Source: Bin87 sp965222895 (GTDB taxonomy: Bacteria > Chloroflexota > Dehalococcoidia > Lucifugimonadales > UBA3495). Taken from it: a stretch of DNA of 64,000 nt. The stretch spans positions 558,001-622,000 of the forward strand of contig CBDCVB010000001.1 of NCBI GenBank assembly GCA_965222895.1, in the 5' to 3' direction. The translations under genes were made by a program, and so were the position numbers. Below the pieces are notes generated by a model that was not told where the DNA came from, searched no databases, and saw only the letters and a list, made by a program, of their open reading frames with translations. Position 1 is the stretch's first letter, and the number at the start of each line of letters is the position of its first letter. Shown here piece after piece: positions 45,293 through 54,001 of the stretch.

Positions 45293-47335
45293 CTAATCGC
45301 CGTCCAGCGGAGCGTTGGCGCTGGACGGCCGTTCCGGTGCAACCGCTGTGGTTTCGGCGCGCTGGTGCGACTCCCGGTGTGCATTGCGTTCCGTCATCGC
45401 TTCGATGCGGTCCTCCAGCAGCTTCCAGAGTTCATCCTGTTCGTCAAGGTGTTCGACGGCGGCGGCGAGCAGCAAGTCAGCCCGGCGCTCGGCGGGAGAG
45501 GCTAATCCGATGATTGGTTCGTCGGAAAGACGCCGGGGCGCTGCCGGCGATTCCACGTCGATAAGCTCCGCGTGGTCGTCATCGCCGTAGTGATGACGCG
45601 GGGCGCCCTCGGGATGCGAGGCGAAGGTATCGTGGAAGGCCGGCTCCAGTACACGATGCACCCGGAAGCCGATGATGCCCATTGCCAGCGCCGGGGCCAG
45701 CAGCAAGATTATGGACAGCGGAGCGGTGGCGCTGCCCAGGGCGAACAGTCGGAAGGTGAAGGGTAGATAGAGAATGACCAACAGGCCGAGCAACACAGTG
45801 GCGAGACCGTTCTGAACCAAAGTACGCAGCAGTTGCAGATTGGCGTTGCCACTGTCGGATGCTTCGCGGACGCCGGTGGCCAGGCGGGCCAGAGTCCTGA
45901 GCGAACGCCAGATGTTGATTGACGGTGGAGCGCTCAATCCGACGACGATTCCGACCAGAATCAGGCCGATGGTTCCCTGGGATACCGGGAAGGTATCGCC
46001 GAACAGGGCCGGGCTGACGTACAGGGCGGTCGTGCCGGCCGCCGTGATTACGGCGATAATGGTCATATTGATGATGATGCGACGCCCCAGGTTGCGGAGT
46101 CGGGTGCCGATGATGCCCCGGAAGGAAAGCGCCGACCAGAATGCTTCTACTCCCAGCTGGATGGCCAGATTGACCTGACGCATGGTTGCCGGAGAGTGCC
46201 GCTCTAACCAGTGACAGAGCGGTACAGCGGCGCGGGTAGTCAGCGGAGCCAACACTGAAGTTATGGCCGTGGCGATGGCAAGCACCGGGCCCAGCACCGA
46301 TCCTCCGACGGCATCAGCAGGACTGACCCGTCCGATAGCCAGCGAGAATTCGCCCATTTGCGGCATTGTCATACCGACTCGCACCGCATCGGTGGGGCGA
46401 CGCCCGGCCAGGATTGAACCGATGATGTTGGCGGTAATCTTCCCGCACATAAACACGCCAACGACCACCAGGGCCGGCACGATGAAATCATCAAGGGTGC
46501 GGTAGTCGATGAGCATTCCGATGGACAGGAAAAACAGCGCGCCGAACATATCGCGAACCGGGTTGACCAGCCGTGTCACCCGGCCGGCCGCCTCGGTGTC
46601 GCCGATTACCACGCCAATCAGGAACGCCCCCGCCGCCGCGGAAAGATCCAGCAGGTTGGCGCACAACGCCAGCAGGAAGCACAGGCCGAGGCTGGCCACC
46701 AGCAGCGTCTCGTCGGATTGCGTTCTGTACAGCAGGTGCATTAAACGGGGCACCAGCAGCGTGCCGAATACCAGCGTGGCGATGCAAAAAATTCCCAGTT
46801 TGGCTACCAGCACACCGGCATCCCCCAGGCTCGCCGAACCGGTGGTGGCCAGGCCGGTCAGGATCGTGAGGAATATGACGGCGGCGAAGTCCTCAACCAG
46901 CAGGATGCCAACAATGGTTTGACCCCAGCCGGAGCGCAGATTGCCGCCATCCCGCAAGCCTTTCAGCAGGATGGCCGAGCTGCTGATGGCGATGGCGCCG
47001 CCCAGATACAAGCCATGGCTGTCGTCGATGCCGGGTAGTGCGCTGGCAATCCACACGCCGAAAAATGTGAGCACGCTGATTTCGACAACGCCGATAATCA
47101 ATACCCGGAAGCCGACGCTCCGGATTCGACGCCAGCCCAGCTCCAGCCCGATGCCGAATAGCAGCAGCACCAACCCAAGTTCGGCGAGCAGACCGATGGT
47201 GTCCAGATTGCTGATGAGCGGGTTGGGCAGAGTGAACGGCCCGATGAGCAGGCCGGCGAGCAAATAACCCAATACCGGGGGTTGCCGGGCCAGACGCGCC
47301 AAGGCCAAACCGCCGGCAGCGATGGCCATGGCCAC
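45293..47335 (-). CDS. CPA2-type cation:proton antiporter (KefB/RosB-like)
   Basis: 680 residues. The first 400 form the antiporter domain with about twelve helices: LGYLLAGLLIGPFTLPNP, LGLVLLLFGIGLEL, GGAIAISSSAILLKGL, VEDFAAVIFLTIL (acidic ion-site region), FLIGVVIGDT and FFLSIGMLIDY. A second hydrophobic part (residues 420-550) includes further helices, and a His/Glu-rich cytoplasmic tail (EHLDEQDELWKLLEDRIEAM) follows. No TrkA-N domain was seen. It exchanges K+ or Na+ for protons. GTG 47335 is the first available start, but the protein sense appears to extend a few residues upstream (LLKDFAV) where no start exists. Confidence 0.9.
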   Translation of the reverse strand: MAMAIAAGGLALARLARQPPVLGYLLAGLLIGPFTLPNPLISNLDTIGLLAELGLVLLLFGIGLELGWRRIRSVGFRVLIIGVVEISVLTFFGVWIASALPGIDDSHGLYLGGAIAISSSAILLKGLRDGGNLRSGWGQTIVGILLVEDFAAVIFLTILTGLATTGSASLGDAGVLVAKLGIFCIATLVFGTLLVPRLMHLLYRTQSDETLLVASLGLCFLLALCANLLDLSAAAGAFLIGVVIGDTEAAGRVTRLVNPVRDMFGALFFLSIGMLIDYRTLDDFIVPALVVVGVFMCGKITANIIGSILAGRRPTDAVRVGMTMPQMGEFSLAIGRVSPADAVGGSVLGPVLAIATAITSVLAPLTTRAAVPLCHWLERHSPATMRQVNLAIQLGVEAFWSALSFRGIIGTRLRNLGRRIIINMTIIAVITAAGTTALYVSPALFGDTFPVSQGTIGLILVGIVVGLSAPPSINIWRSLRTLARLATGVREASDSGNANLQLLRTLVQNGLATVLLGLLVILYLPFTFRLFALGSATAPLSIILLLAPALAMGIIGFRVHRVLEPAFHDTFASHPEGAPRHHYGDDDHAELIDVESPAAPRRLSDEPIIGLASPAERRADLLLAAAVEHLDEQDELWKLLEDRIEAMTERNAHRESHQRAETTAVAPERPSSANAPLDGD

Positions 47336-47703
47336 GGCGAAATCTTTCAGCAGGCTGGAGCCGTCTCCGGAAAAACCGGAGGTCAGGATTGATAGCAGCG
47401 TGTCGATAGCAGTTCCTGGACTGTGTTGTTAGCCGGCCCGGCGCGGGGCACCCGGGGGTGGGGCACGGGGCGCAGGTCACGGGGACAATTAGCCGTGCCG
47501 GCCCGCAGCGCCGGCGTCAGGCCGGCCATTGCCGGATTCCCCGGAACGCTTTGCGGTGGCCGTTTTGGTGCAAAAAGTCGGCGGGCACCGCAAGTGAATA
47601 CGACGTTCGCCGACTCGTTTGGATTCGATGTGTTGTTGCGGGCGCGCAGCCGCAAGCAGGACGGACGATGCGCCCGTCCTGCCAACGGTCTGGGAGTCAG
47701 CGT
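47336..47703. other. Non-coding gap between antiporter and osmC-like gene
   Basis: A GC-rich stretch with a 9-bp hairpin near 47660-47686 (GCAGGACGG with CCGTCCTGC) but no recognisable gene. The hairpin has no T-tract in either direction. Confidence 0.5.
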
Positions 47704-48153
47704 CTAGCTGGCGTACTTGTCCCGGTGGCCGGCAACGAATTCAGCAGTAACAGAGGTACTCGGCGTCGCCACGGCGACGGATCCGTACAACGGTCAACGC
47801 TTTTTCCAGAGGTCAACCAGGTGGTTGCCCTGGTCATCGTCCACACCCCAAATCTTGAAGTGGATGCGCACATCGGCGTACAAGGTCATATCGCCGGGAA
47901 CCGAATCCGGGTCTCGGAAGGCTTCGGCGGAAACTTCCATAAAGCTGACCGGAGCATCCTCGGAGACGGCGATGCGCTCAACCATGTTGACCGCGCAGGC
48001 GGTGATGCCCGACAGGAACAATTCGCCGGAGTACATGGAGTCCCCGCCGCCGTCATCGGCCACCCAATGGTGGTTGCGGGCGTTGCAAATTGCCCGGCCG
48101 TGGGTTCCGGAACTGTAGGTTTGTGATCGGTATGCTCGTTCTAAAGCCGCCAT
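47704..48153 (-). CDS. OsmC-family protein, candidate selenoprotein (TGA at codon 120)
   Basis: Read to the first stop, the protein ends after 119 residues (DLWKKR). In the same frame past the TGA it continues PLYGSVAVATPSTSVTAEFV and ends KYAS-TAG at 47704, total 149 codons, the usual OsmC length. The family has a second conserved redox Cys before P-x-Y at exactly this place, and the first is present in SGITACAVNMVERI. So TGA replaces the peroxide-resolving Cys. OsmC-like proteins are among the bacterial families known to contain selenocysteine. OsmC/Ohr enzymes reduce organic hydroperoxides. A SECIS-like hairpin follows. The gene is divergent from ispD. A 119-residue truncated protein remains the conservative alternative. 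Confidence 0.78.
47756..47788 (-). promoter_or_regulatory. SECIS-like hairpin after the TGA of the OsmC gene
   Basis: After TGA on the coding strand: five bases, GTAC, GG, ATC, C, GTCGC, loop CGTG, GCGAC, G, CC, GA, GTAC. That makes a 6-bp upper stem (C-GTCGC with GCGAC-G), two G-C pairs and a 4-bp GTAC lower stem with small bulges. The loop begins about 21 bases after the TGA and has G second, within the known bacterial range. Confidence 0.6.
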
Positions 48154-48379
48154 GATTCCCCCTTTGGTGCGTGTGAGTTGCAGCGCGTTTGGGCGTCGGT
48201 CAAAGCGATGTGTAAATTCCCTGCGCACCGGTAACCCCGAGCGTACCGGTGTCTCTAGCATAAACGATGCAGAGTATTCACGCCAACCATTGCAGGGGCC
48301 GGCTAATGCTAAAATCACAGACAGGTTGCAGCGAACCCGTTGGTCGCACCGAGGCTGGTTGGGAGCAGGAAGCATCACC

Positions 48380-49132
48380 ATGAACAGTAGAACCGGCAAC
48401 AAGACGGACGACGCGGACCGCGGGATGGTTGCGGACAGCATGGGTGTGGTGGTAGTGGCGGCCGGCCGCAGCGCCCGCATGGGCGACACCGACAAAACCT
48501 TTGCCCCCATATTGGATGTGCCGCTGATTGTTCACACGCTCCGGCGGTTGGCGGCGTCTGATGTGGTGGAACGCATTGTGCTGGTGGTGGCTGCGGAGTC
48601 GGTGATTCGCGCCGAGGCCACCATCCAGGAGTTTGACGTCCGCAAGATTGCCGCCGTGTGCGCCGGCGGCGCTCGCCGGCAGGACTCGGTTCGCGCCGGT
48701 TTGACTGCGCTGGGGCCATGCCAATGGGTGGCGGTTCACGACGGCGCGCGCCCTTGCATCAGCGGGGCTATTCTGGCCCGGGGGCTGGACGCAGTGCGGC
48801 AATGCGGCGCAGCGGTGGCGGCGGTTCCGGTTAAGGACACCATCAAGGTGGTGGGCGCCGGGCAATTGATAACCGACACCCCGCCGCGCGCGACGCTCTG
48901 GGCGGCGCAAACTCCGCAAGTGTTTGAGTACGATTTGCTGGTTAGCGCTCACGAAACCGCCGCCGGCGACTACACTGGCGACTACACTGGCGACTACACT
49001 GATGACGCCGCCATGGTGGAGGCAATGGGCCGTCCGGTGGTCGTTTTTCAGGGCAGCTATGACAACCTGAAGGTAACTACCCCGGAAGATTTGGCCCTGG
49101 TAACGCACGTCATCGGCAGCGTTGCATCGTAA
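48380..49132 (+). CDS. ispD: 2-C-methyl-D-erythritol 4-phosphate cytidylyltransferase
   Basis: 250 residues from ATG 48380. It makes CDP-ME in the non-mevalonate isoprenoid route. Visible: VVVVAAGRSARMGDTDK (nucleotide loop with the conserved Arg and Lys), VAVHDGARPCIS, VPVKDTIK, and TPPRATLWAAQTPQVF. Near the C-terminus the usual xxTDDA motif is preceded by three copies of a 12-base repeat encoding GDYT (48965-49000), which lengthens the loop. An unusually long polar head precedes the catalytic domain. ispF and cysS follow on the same strand, with one small membrane-protein gene between. Confidence 0.93.
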   Translation: MNSRTGNKTDDADRGMVADSMGVVVVAAGRSARMGDTDKTFAPILDVPLIVHTLRRLAASDVVERIVLVVAAESVIRAEATIQEFDVRKIAAVCAGGARRQDSVRAGLTALGPCQWVAVHDGARPCISGAILARGLDAVRQCGAAVAAVPVKDTIKVVGAGQLITDTPPRATLWAAQTPQVFEYDLLVSAHETAAGDYTGDYTGDYTDDAAMVEAMGRPVVVFQGSYDNLKVTTPEDLALVTHVIGSVAS

Positions 49133-49304
49133 AATGCCCAACACCCGCCGGGACAAACCTTGCGCCGAAAACCTTGCCCCGGTTACTATTGAATCGGTTA
49201 CTATTAAAAGGGCAATCATGAGTTGTATGCCAAATCGCGAAATGAATATTTGCCGGCGTGGGAAGCAAGGTTCCCCGGCGCGGGCTATTTCGGGAAGGTG
49301 GTAA

Positions 49305-49757
49305 ATGGCTTCCGGAAGCGCGAACCGAGCCCGCTATCAACAGTACGCTAGGTTTTTGCATACCAGCGCTGACCGCCTGAATCTGGCAGTGACCCCGGGG
49401 CGGTTGGAGTACCTTCGGCGGCAGGTAAACGGCGAGCGGAATCGGTTTCTGTTCTGGGAAGTGCTCTGGTTGCTGGTTGCCGTCGTCGCGGTTATCCCGG
49501 TCGTGATGCTTTCGGCGGTCGAATTCGACATTGACCACACCCTGCCCGCGCAATTGGCGGAGCGGGCTAAACAATTCCATGAGCTGTTCGCTGATGATAA
49601 CCCGCCCGCCATGGCGTTTACCGTAGCGTCGACGATGTTGTTCGTGGGCGCGACCGGCATGGCCTTTGCACCCATCATCCTGCACGGGCCAGCGTTGAAC
49701 GAACTGGAAGCCGCCAACCGCAAGTTGAAAGCCATTGAGCGATCTCAAGCTTCATAG
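49305..49757 (+). CDS. Two-helix membrane protein between ispD and ispF
   Basis: 150 residues with an N-terminal soluble helix (ARYQQYARFLHTSADRLNL), one membrane helix (FWEVLWLLVAVVAVIPVVML), a loop of about 40 residues and a second helix (FTVASTMLFVGATGMAFAPII), ending in a coiled-coil-like stretch (LNELEAANRKLKAIE). No family recognised. It sits 170 bp after ispD and 50 bp before ispF. Confidence 0.7.
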   Translation: MASGSANRARYQQYARFLHTSADRLNLAVTPGRLEYLRRQVNGERNRFLFWEVLWLLVAVVAVIPVVMLSAVEFDIDHTLPAQLAERAKQFHELFADDNPPAMAFTVASTMLFVGATGMAFAPIILHGPALNELEAANRKLKAIERSQAS

Positions 49758-49809
49758 GAGCAGCCTGGGGCAGCCTGCTGGGTTCGATGACGGCGGTTCA
49801 GGTTAACTG

Positions 49810-50289
49810 GTGAACAATCGGGTCGGGACCGGCGCCGACGCCCACGGGTTGGTGGATGGGCGCCCCCTGATTCTGGGCGGCGTTGCGGTGCCGCACACGC
49901 GAGGTCTCGCTGGCCACAGCGACGGAGACGCGCTGTGCCACGCTATTATCGACGCCTTGCTGGGCGCTGCTGCCCTGGGCGACATCGGCTCGCATTTCCC
50001 GTCGGATGACTCGTCGCTGGCCGGGGTCAGCAGCCTGATTTTGCTGCAACGCACCGTGGCCATCATCTCGGCGGCCGATTGGTGCATTGCCAATGTTGAT
50101 GCTACAATGCTGGCGCAGCGTCCTCGGTTGTCGCCGTACATCGCTTCGATGCGACGACGAATTTCGGATGCCCTGGCAATTGAGCAGCAGCTAGTCAGTA
50201 TCAAGGCCACCACCACCGACCATCTGGGTTTTACCGGACGGGAAGAAGGCATCGCCGCCATTGCGGTCGCCCTGCTATCCAGGCCGTAA
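49810..50289 (+). CDS. ispF: 2-C-methyl-D-erythritol 2,4-cyclodiphosphate synthase
   Basis: 159 residues from GTG. Zinc-site residues are in GADAHGL (D-x-H) and LAGHSDGDALCHAIIDALLGAA; GDIGSHFPSDD and the C-terminal TTTDHLGFTGREEGIAAIAV are diagnostic. The first motif reads DAHGL instead of the more frequent DxHR/xF. It cyclises CDP-ME-2-phosphate with loss of CMP, two steps after IspD; a separate IspE is not in the window. Confidence 0.95.
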   Translation: MNNRVGTGADAHGLVDGRPLILGGVAVPHTRGLAGHSDGDALCHAIIDALLGAAALGDIGSHFPSDDSSLAGVSSLILLQRTVAIISAADWCIANVDATMLAQRPRLSPYIASMRRRISDALAIEQQLVSIKATTTDHLGFTGREEGIAAIAVALLSRP

Positions 50290-50358
50290 CATCGGATGGT
50301 ATACATCAGATGGTACACAGCGGTACTTCCGCTACTAAATTCAGCAGTTTAATTCAGT

Positions 50359-51732
50359 ATGAAGCTCTACAACACACTGAGCGGTCAGGTTGAGCAGTTC
50401 GTCCCGGCGAACGGCAATCAGGTCAAGATGTACGTGTGCGGCGTAACGCCGTACTCGTCAACTCACGTGGGCCACGCCCTGAGTTACGTGGTCTTCGACA
50501 CCTTGCGGCGTTACCTGGAGCATAGGGGCTACGAGGTTCGCCACGTTCAGAACTTCACGGACATTGACGACAAAATCATTCAGCGCGCCAGCGAAACCGG
50601 CATCTCGGAAGATGCGCTGGTTGAGGAATACATCGGCGATTATTTTCAGACGATGGACGCCCTCAACATCCAGCGGGCCGCCGAATACCCGCGGGCAACC
50701 CGGGAGATTCCACGGATACTGGAAACCATCGGCGGGCTGATTGCTGCCGGCTATGCTTATCCGGCGGCGGGGGATGTCTACTTCAGAGTTACCAGCAAGG
50801 AGGACTACGGCAAGCTGAGCCACCGCACGCTGGACAGCATGATTGCCGGCGCCCGCATCCAGGTTGACGAGAACAAAGAACACCCAATGGATTTCGTGCT
50901 GTGGAAAAGGGCGAAAGAGGGTGAACCGTCGTGGGAGAGCCCCTGGGGACCGGGTCGGCCGGGTTGGCATATCGAATGCACGGCGATGTCGCTGGAATAC
51001 CTGGGCGAGCAGTTGGACATTCATGGGGGTGGGCAGGACCTGGTGTTCCCGCACCACGAAAATGAGATTGCCCAAAGCGAATCCTATACCGGCGCCAAGC
51101 CATTTTCCCGTTTCTGGATGCACAACGGCCTGTTGCAGCTGGGCTCTGACAAGATGAGCAAATCGCTGGGCAACCTGGTGTCGGTGGTTGAGGCGCTGGA
51201 GCGATACCATCCCGATTCCATCCGCCTGTACTTCCTCAGCAGCCACTACCGCAGCCCACTGGCCTACAGCGACGAAGGCGCCGCCGCCGTGGAACGCAGC
51301 CTGGGCCGCGTACACCACGCTTTGACGCCTGGCGACGGTTCCGGCGCCCAGGTTGATGCGGCGCCCTATGCCACCCGTTTCTTCGCTGCCATGGATGATG
51401 ACCTCAACACACCGCAGGCGGTAGCCGCGTTGTTCGACCTGGCCCGCGACATCAACCGGGGCCGAGATGCCGGCAATCGCCTCGATGAGGCGCAGGCGAC
51501 CCTGAGACGCCTGGGCAGTCTGCTGGGCCTGACGTTTGCCGAGCGCGACGACAGCGCATCGCAACTGGCAGCGGCCCCGTTCATCGATATGCTGGTGTCG
51601 ATTCGATCGGAGCTGCGCAAATCGCGTCAGTTCGAGATGGCCGACACAATTCGGGATCAGCTGGCCGAATCAGGGGTGTTGCTGGAGGATGGCCCGCAGG
51701 GTACCGACTGGCAATATCAAACGCGCCAATAG
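50359..51732 (+). CDS. cysS: Cysteinyl-tRNA synthetase
   Basis: 457 residues, class I synthetase. The HIGH-type motif is STHVGHAL, the zinc site includes YVCGVTPY and later WHIECTAMS, the KMSKS loop is DKMSKSLGN, and HGGGQDLVFPHHENEIAQ is the characteristic middle. The C-terminal anticodon part ends VLLEDGPQGTDW, typical of the family. It charges tRNA-Cys in the cytoplasm. Placement after ispF is frequent in many bacteria. Confidence 0.97.
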   Translation: MKLYNTLSGQVEQFVPANGNQVKMYVCGVTPYSSTHVGHALSYVVFDTLRRYLEHRGYEVRHVQNFTDIDDKIIQRASETGISEDALVEEYIGDYFQTMDALNIQRAAEYPRATREIPRILETIGGLIAAGYAYPAAGDVYFRVTSKEDYGKLSHRTLDSMIAGARIQVDENKEHPMDFVLWKRAKEGEPSWESPWGPGRPGWHIECTAMSLEYLGEQLDIHGGGQDLVFPHHENEIAQSESYTGAKPFSRFWMHNGLLQLGSDKMSKSLGNLVSVVEALERYHPDSIRLYFLSSHYRSPLAYSDEGAAAVERSLGRVHHALTPGDGSGAQVDAAPYATRFFAAMDDDLNTPQAVAALFDLARDINRGRDAGNRLDEAQATLRRLGSLLGLTFAERDDSASQLAAAPFIDMLVSIRSELRKSRQFEMADTIRDQLAESGVLLEDGPQGTDWQYQTRQ

Positions 51733-51742
51733 GGATTAGCCG

Positions 51743-53182
51743 GTGTCCGACTTCCCGTTGCCGGTGTTGGTGGACTGGCATTCTGTAGCCAGTAGCCTGG
51801 TTTCGATAGTAGGGCCGCAAAACGTCCTGACTGACGACGGCTCACTTGACCGATATTCGGCGGACGCGCTGACACCCTATCGGGCGTATTACGCCGACGC
51901 AGTCTTTGCGCGTCTGGCCGACGTGGTGGTGCGGCCCGCCGACACCGGTGAAGTTTCCGAGGTGGTGGCGTTCGCCCAGCAGAATGGCATACCGGTGATT
52001 CCCTACGGCGGGGGAACCGGAGTGATGGGCGCCGTGCTGCCAGTGCGGGGCGGAATCCTGCTGGACATGGGCCGGCTAAATCGCCTGCTGTCGGTAAGTG
52101 TGGCGTCGATGACGGCGGAAGTCCAGGCGGGCATGGTGCTGGAAGACCTGTACGCAGCGCTGGAACCCCACGGCCTGATGCCGGGTCATGACCCGTACAG
52201 CGTGCCGATAGCGACGGTGGCGGGAACCATCTCAACCAACGGCGTGGGTTATCGTGCGGCGGCCTTCGGGCCGATGGGCGATCAGGTTGTGGCGCTGGAA
52301 GTGGTGTTGCCCGATGGCCGAGTCATCGAAACCAGAGCCGTGCCCAAGCTGTCGTCGGGGCCGAACCTGAAGCATCTGTTCATCGGCTCTGAGGGCGTGT
52401 TTGGCGTGATTACCCGGGCGACCGTCCGGGTGTTTCGATTGCCAGAAGCCAGCGCATACGCCACTGTGGAGTTTGAGAACTTCGATGCCGGGTTTTCCGC
52501 CGTCAACGAGATGATGGCGCTCCGAATCCAACCGGCGTTGCTGGATTTGACCGAAGACGACGAAGGCATCCTGTTGCATCTGCTGTTCGAGGGATTTCGC
52601 GAAGGGGTGGACGCCGGTTTGGTGCGAACGATGGAGGTGTGCCAGGCCGCCGGTGGTACGGACGTGGGCCCGGAATCCACGCTGAATTACTGGCGACACC
52701 GGCACGATTCGGCGCTGAACTACCGGGCAAACGCGTTGGGTATGCCGCGCAAAGTGCGCTGGGAACGGCAGTGGGGCCGCACGTTTGACTATCTCCATAT
52801 GTGCCTGCCCGCAGACCGGGTGCTGGAATACCGCCAGCGGGCGGATGAGTTGCTGGACGCTCGCGGCATCGAGGTGGTGGAGTACTGCCTGTGGAGTCGG
52901 CCGGAGTTTTTCTCGATGCTGGTGGTGCCGGCTGACGGGGGCCACCGGGGTCGCCGCAACGCTGAGGATGCGGCGGTGCGCGAAAACCTCGCTGCTGCGG
53001 TGGACGAGGTGCTGGAACTGGCGCAGGATATGGGCGGCATCATGGAGTATTGCCACGGTGTGGGCGTGAAACTGAACCACCTGCTGGGTCGGGAACAGGG
53101 CGCCGGTCGCGAAGTGCTGCGAGACCTCAAACGGATGCTGGACCCGGCGGGCATATTGAATCCGGGCAAACTCGGTTTGTAA
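51743..53182 (+). CDS. FAD-binding oxidase (glycolate oxidase GlcD/alkylglycerone-type)
   Basis: 479 residues from GTG, 10 bp after cysS. The PCMH-type FAD domain shows VVVRPADTGEVSEVVAFAQQNGIPVIPYGGGTGVMGA, ending with SEGVFGVITRATVRV. The C-terminal FAD_oxidase_C domain has LGREQGAGREVLRDLKRMLDPAGILNPGKLGL with the conserved closing motif. Likely substrate a 2-hydroxyacid such as glycolate or D-lactate, transferring electrons to the respiratory chain; specificity is inferred. A D-2-hydroxyacid dehydrogenase gene lies 0.8 kb downstream, so the two may serve related substrates. Confidence 0.92.
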   Translation: MSDFPLPVLVDWHSVASSLVSIVGPQNVLTDDGSLDRYSADALTPYRAYYADAVFARLADVVVRPADTGEVSEVVAFAQQNGIPVIPYGGGTGVMGAVLPVRGGILLDMGRLNRLLSVSVASMTAEVQAGMVLEDLYAALEPHGLMPGHDPYSVPIATVAGTISTNGVGYRAAAFGPMGDQVVALEVVLPDGRVIETRAVPKLSSGPNLKHLFIGSEGVFGVITRATVRVFRLPEASAYATVEFENFDAGFSAVNEMMALRIQPALLDLTEDDEGILLHLLFEGFREGVDAGLVRTMEVCQAAGGTDVGPESTLNYWRHRHDSALNYRANALGMPRKVRWERQWGRTFDYLHMCLPADRVLEYRQRADELLDARGIEVVEYCLWSRPEFFSMLVVPADGGHRGRRNAEDAAVRENLAAAVDEVLELAQDMGGIMEYCHGVGVKLNHLLGREQGAGREVLRDLKRMLDPAGILNPGKLGL

Positions 53183-53343
53183 CCGCCGTAACCGCCAGCG
53201 CACGCCGGCGCCTGAATCAGGTGCAAAGGATGTTCACCTACCCGCGCCGACTGCCCAGTGGTCGGTATTTTTTATGGCTTTGACGCGTTGAGGGCCAATG
53301 TAGTTCATCAGATAAATGGATAATGATAATACTGTTGTATTGC

Positions 53344-53372
53344 TTGACAAGATATACTCGGCTCAGTATCAT
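53344..53372 (+). promoter_or_regulatory. Sigma-70-type promoter for the small gene at 53424
   Basis: TTGACA (53344-53349), 17-base spacer and TATCAT (53367-53372) in an AT-rich stretch that contrasts with the GC-rich surroundings. An AGGAGG box at 53414 precedes the gene start. Confidence 0.65.
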
Positions 53373-53423
53373 ACTTATAGATAAAACAACCACGGCAGTA
53401 TCGCCCAGCGTTCAGGAGGCCAC

Positions 53424-53720
53424 ATGACCACTATCAAAGAAATCGAAACCGAATCCCGCACCGCCGTCGTCGAACAGCCGGCAGTGGTCGCTGCAACCCC
53501 AGTCGTCGAGATTGACCTTTCGGGCATTCCGGAAAGTCCCGCCGAGCTGCTTGAACAGTGGACGCCGTCGAAAAAGCCTCTGATCCACACCGTCATCGCC
53601 GCCACTCTCGTGCGCTGGTGGGACGCCATTTCGGGGCCGCCAATGTCCGAGCGCGACCGGTCTCGCCGCGAGATCGCCCAGCACGGCGGTTACGCCAGGC
53701 ATTTCCGTCGCCACGCGTAA
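53424..53720 (+). CDS. Small protein of unknown function
   Basis: 98 residues from ATG 53424. The first 40 residues are Val/Ala/Glu-rich and probably unstructured (TAVVEQPAVVAATPVVEIDL). The rest has a helix with WTPSKKPLIHTVIAATLVRWWDAISG and ends with basic residues (RHFRRHA). No family recognised. It has a near-consensus promoter and strong ribosome site, so it is a well-expressed single gene. The gap 53721-54001 has only a GC-rich hairpin near 53780-53803. Confidence 0.65.
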   Translation: MTTIKEIETESRTAVVEQPAVVAATPVVEIDLSGIPESPAELLEQWTPSKKPLIHTVIAATLVRWWDAISGPPMSERDRSRREIAQHGGYARHFRRHA

Positions 53721-54001
53721 CGGGAGTTCGGTCGAAACAATCGCCGGTCTGCCCTCTATGGCCGGCATCTTGTAGGAGAGTGGTCGTCGCCTTTTCAGGC
53801 GGCGGCCGCTCTAATTTAATGCCGCCAGGGTGGTACAGTTGTCGGCGCTGGCCAGCGGCATTGTCTGGTCACCGGCTGGCACTGGCATCACCGGGCAACT
53901 ACAATGATCAAAACGTTGATTGCCCAAACGGGAACCACCCGAAGCTGCCCTGCGGTATTGATCGACCGTTGCCGCCCCACGACGGAATTCTGTGAGTGTT
54001 T

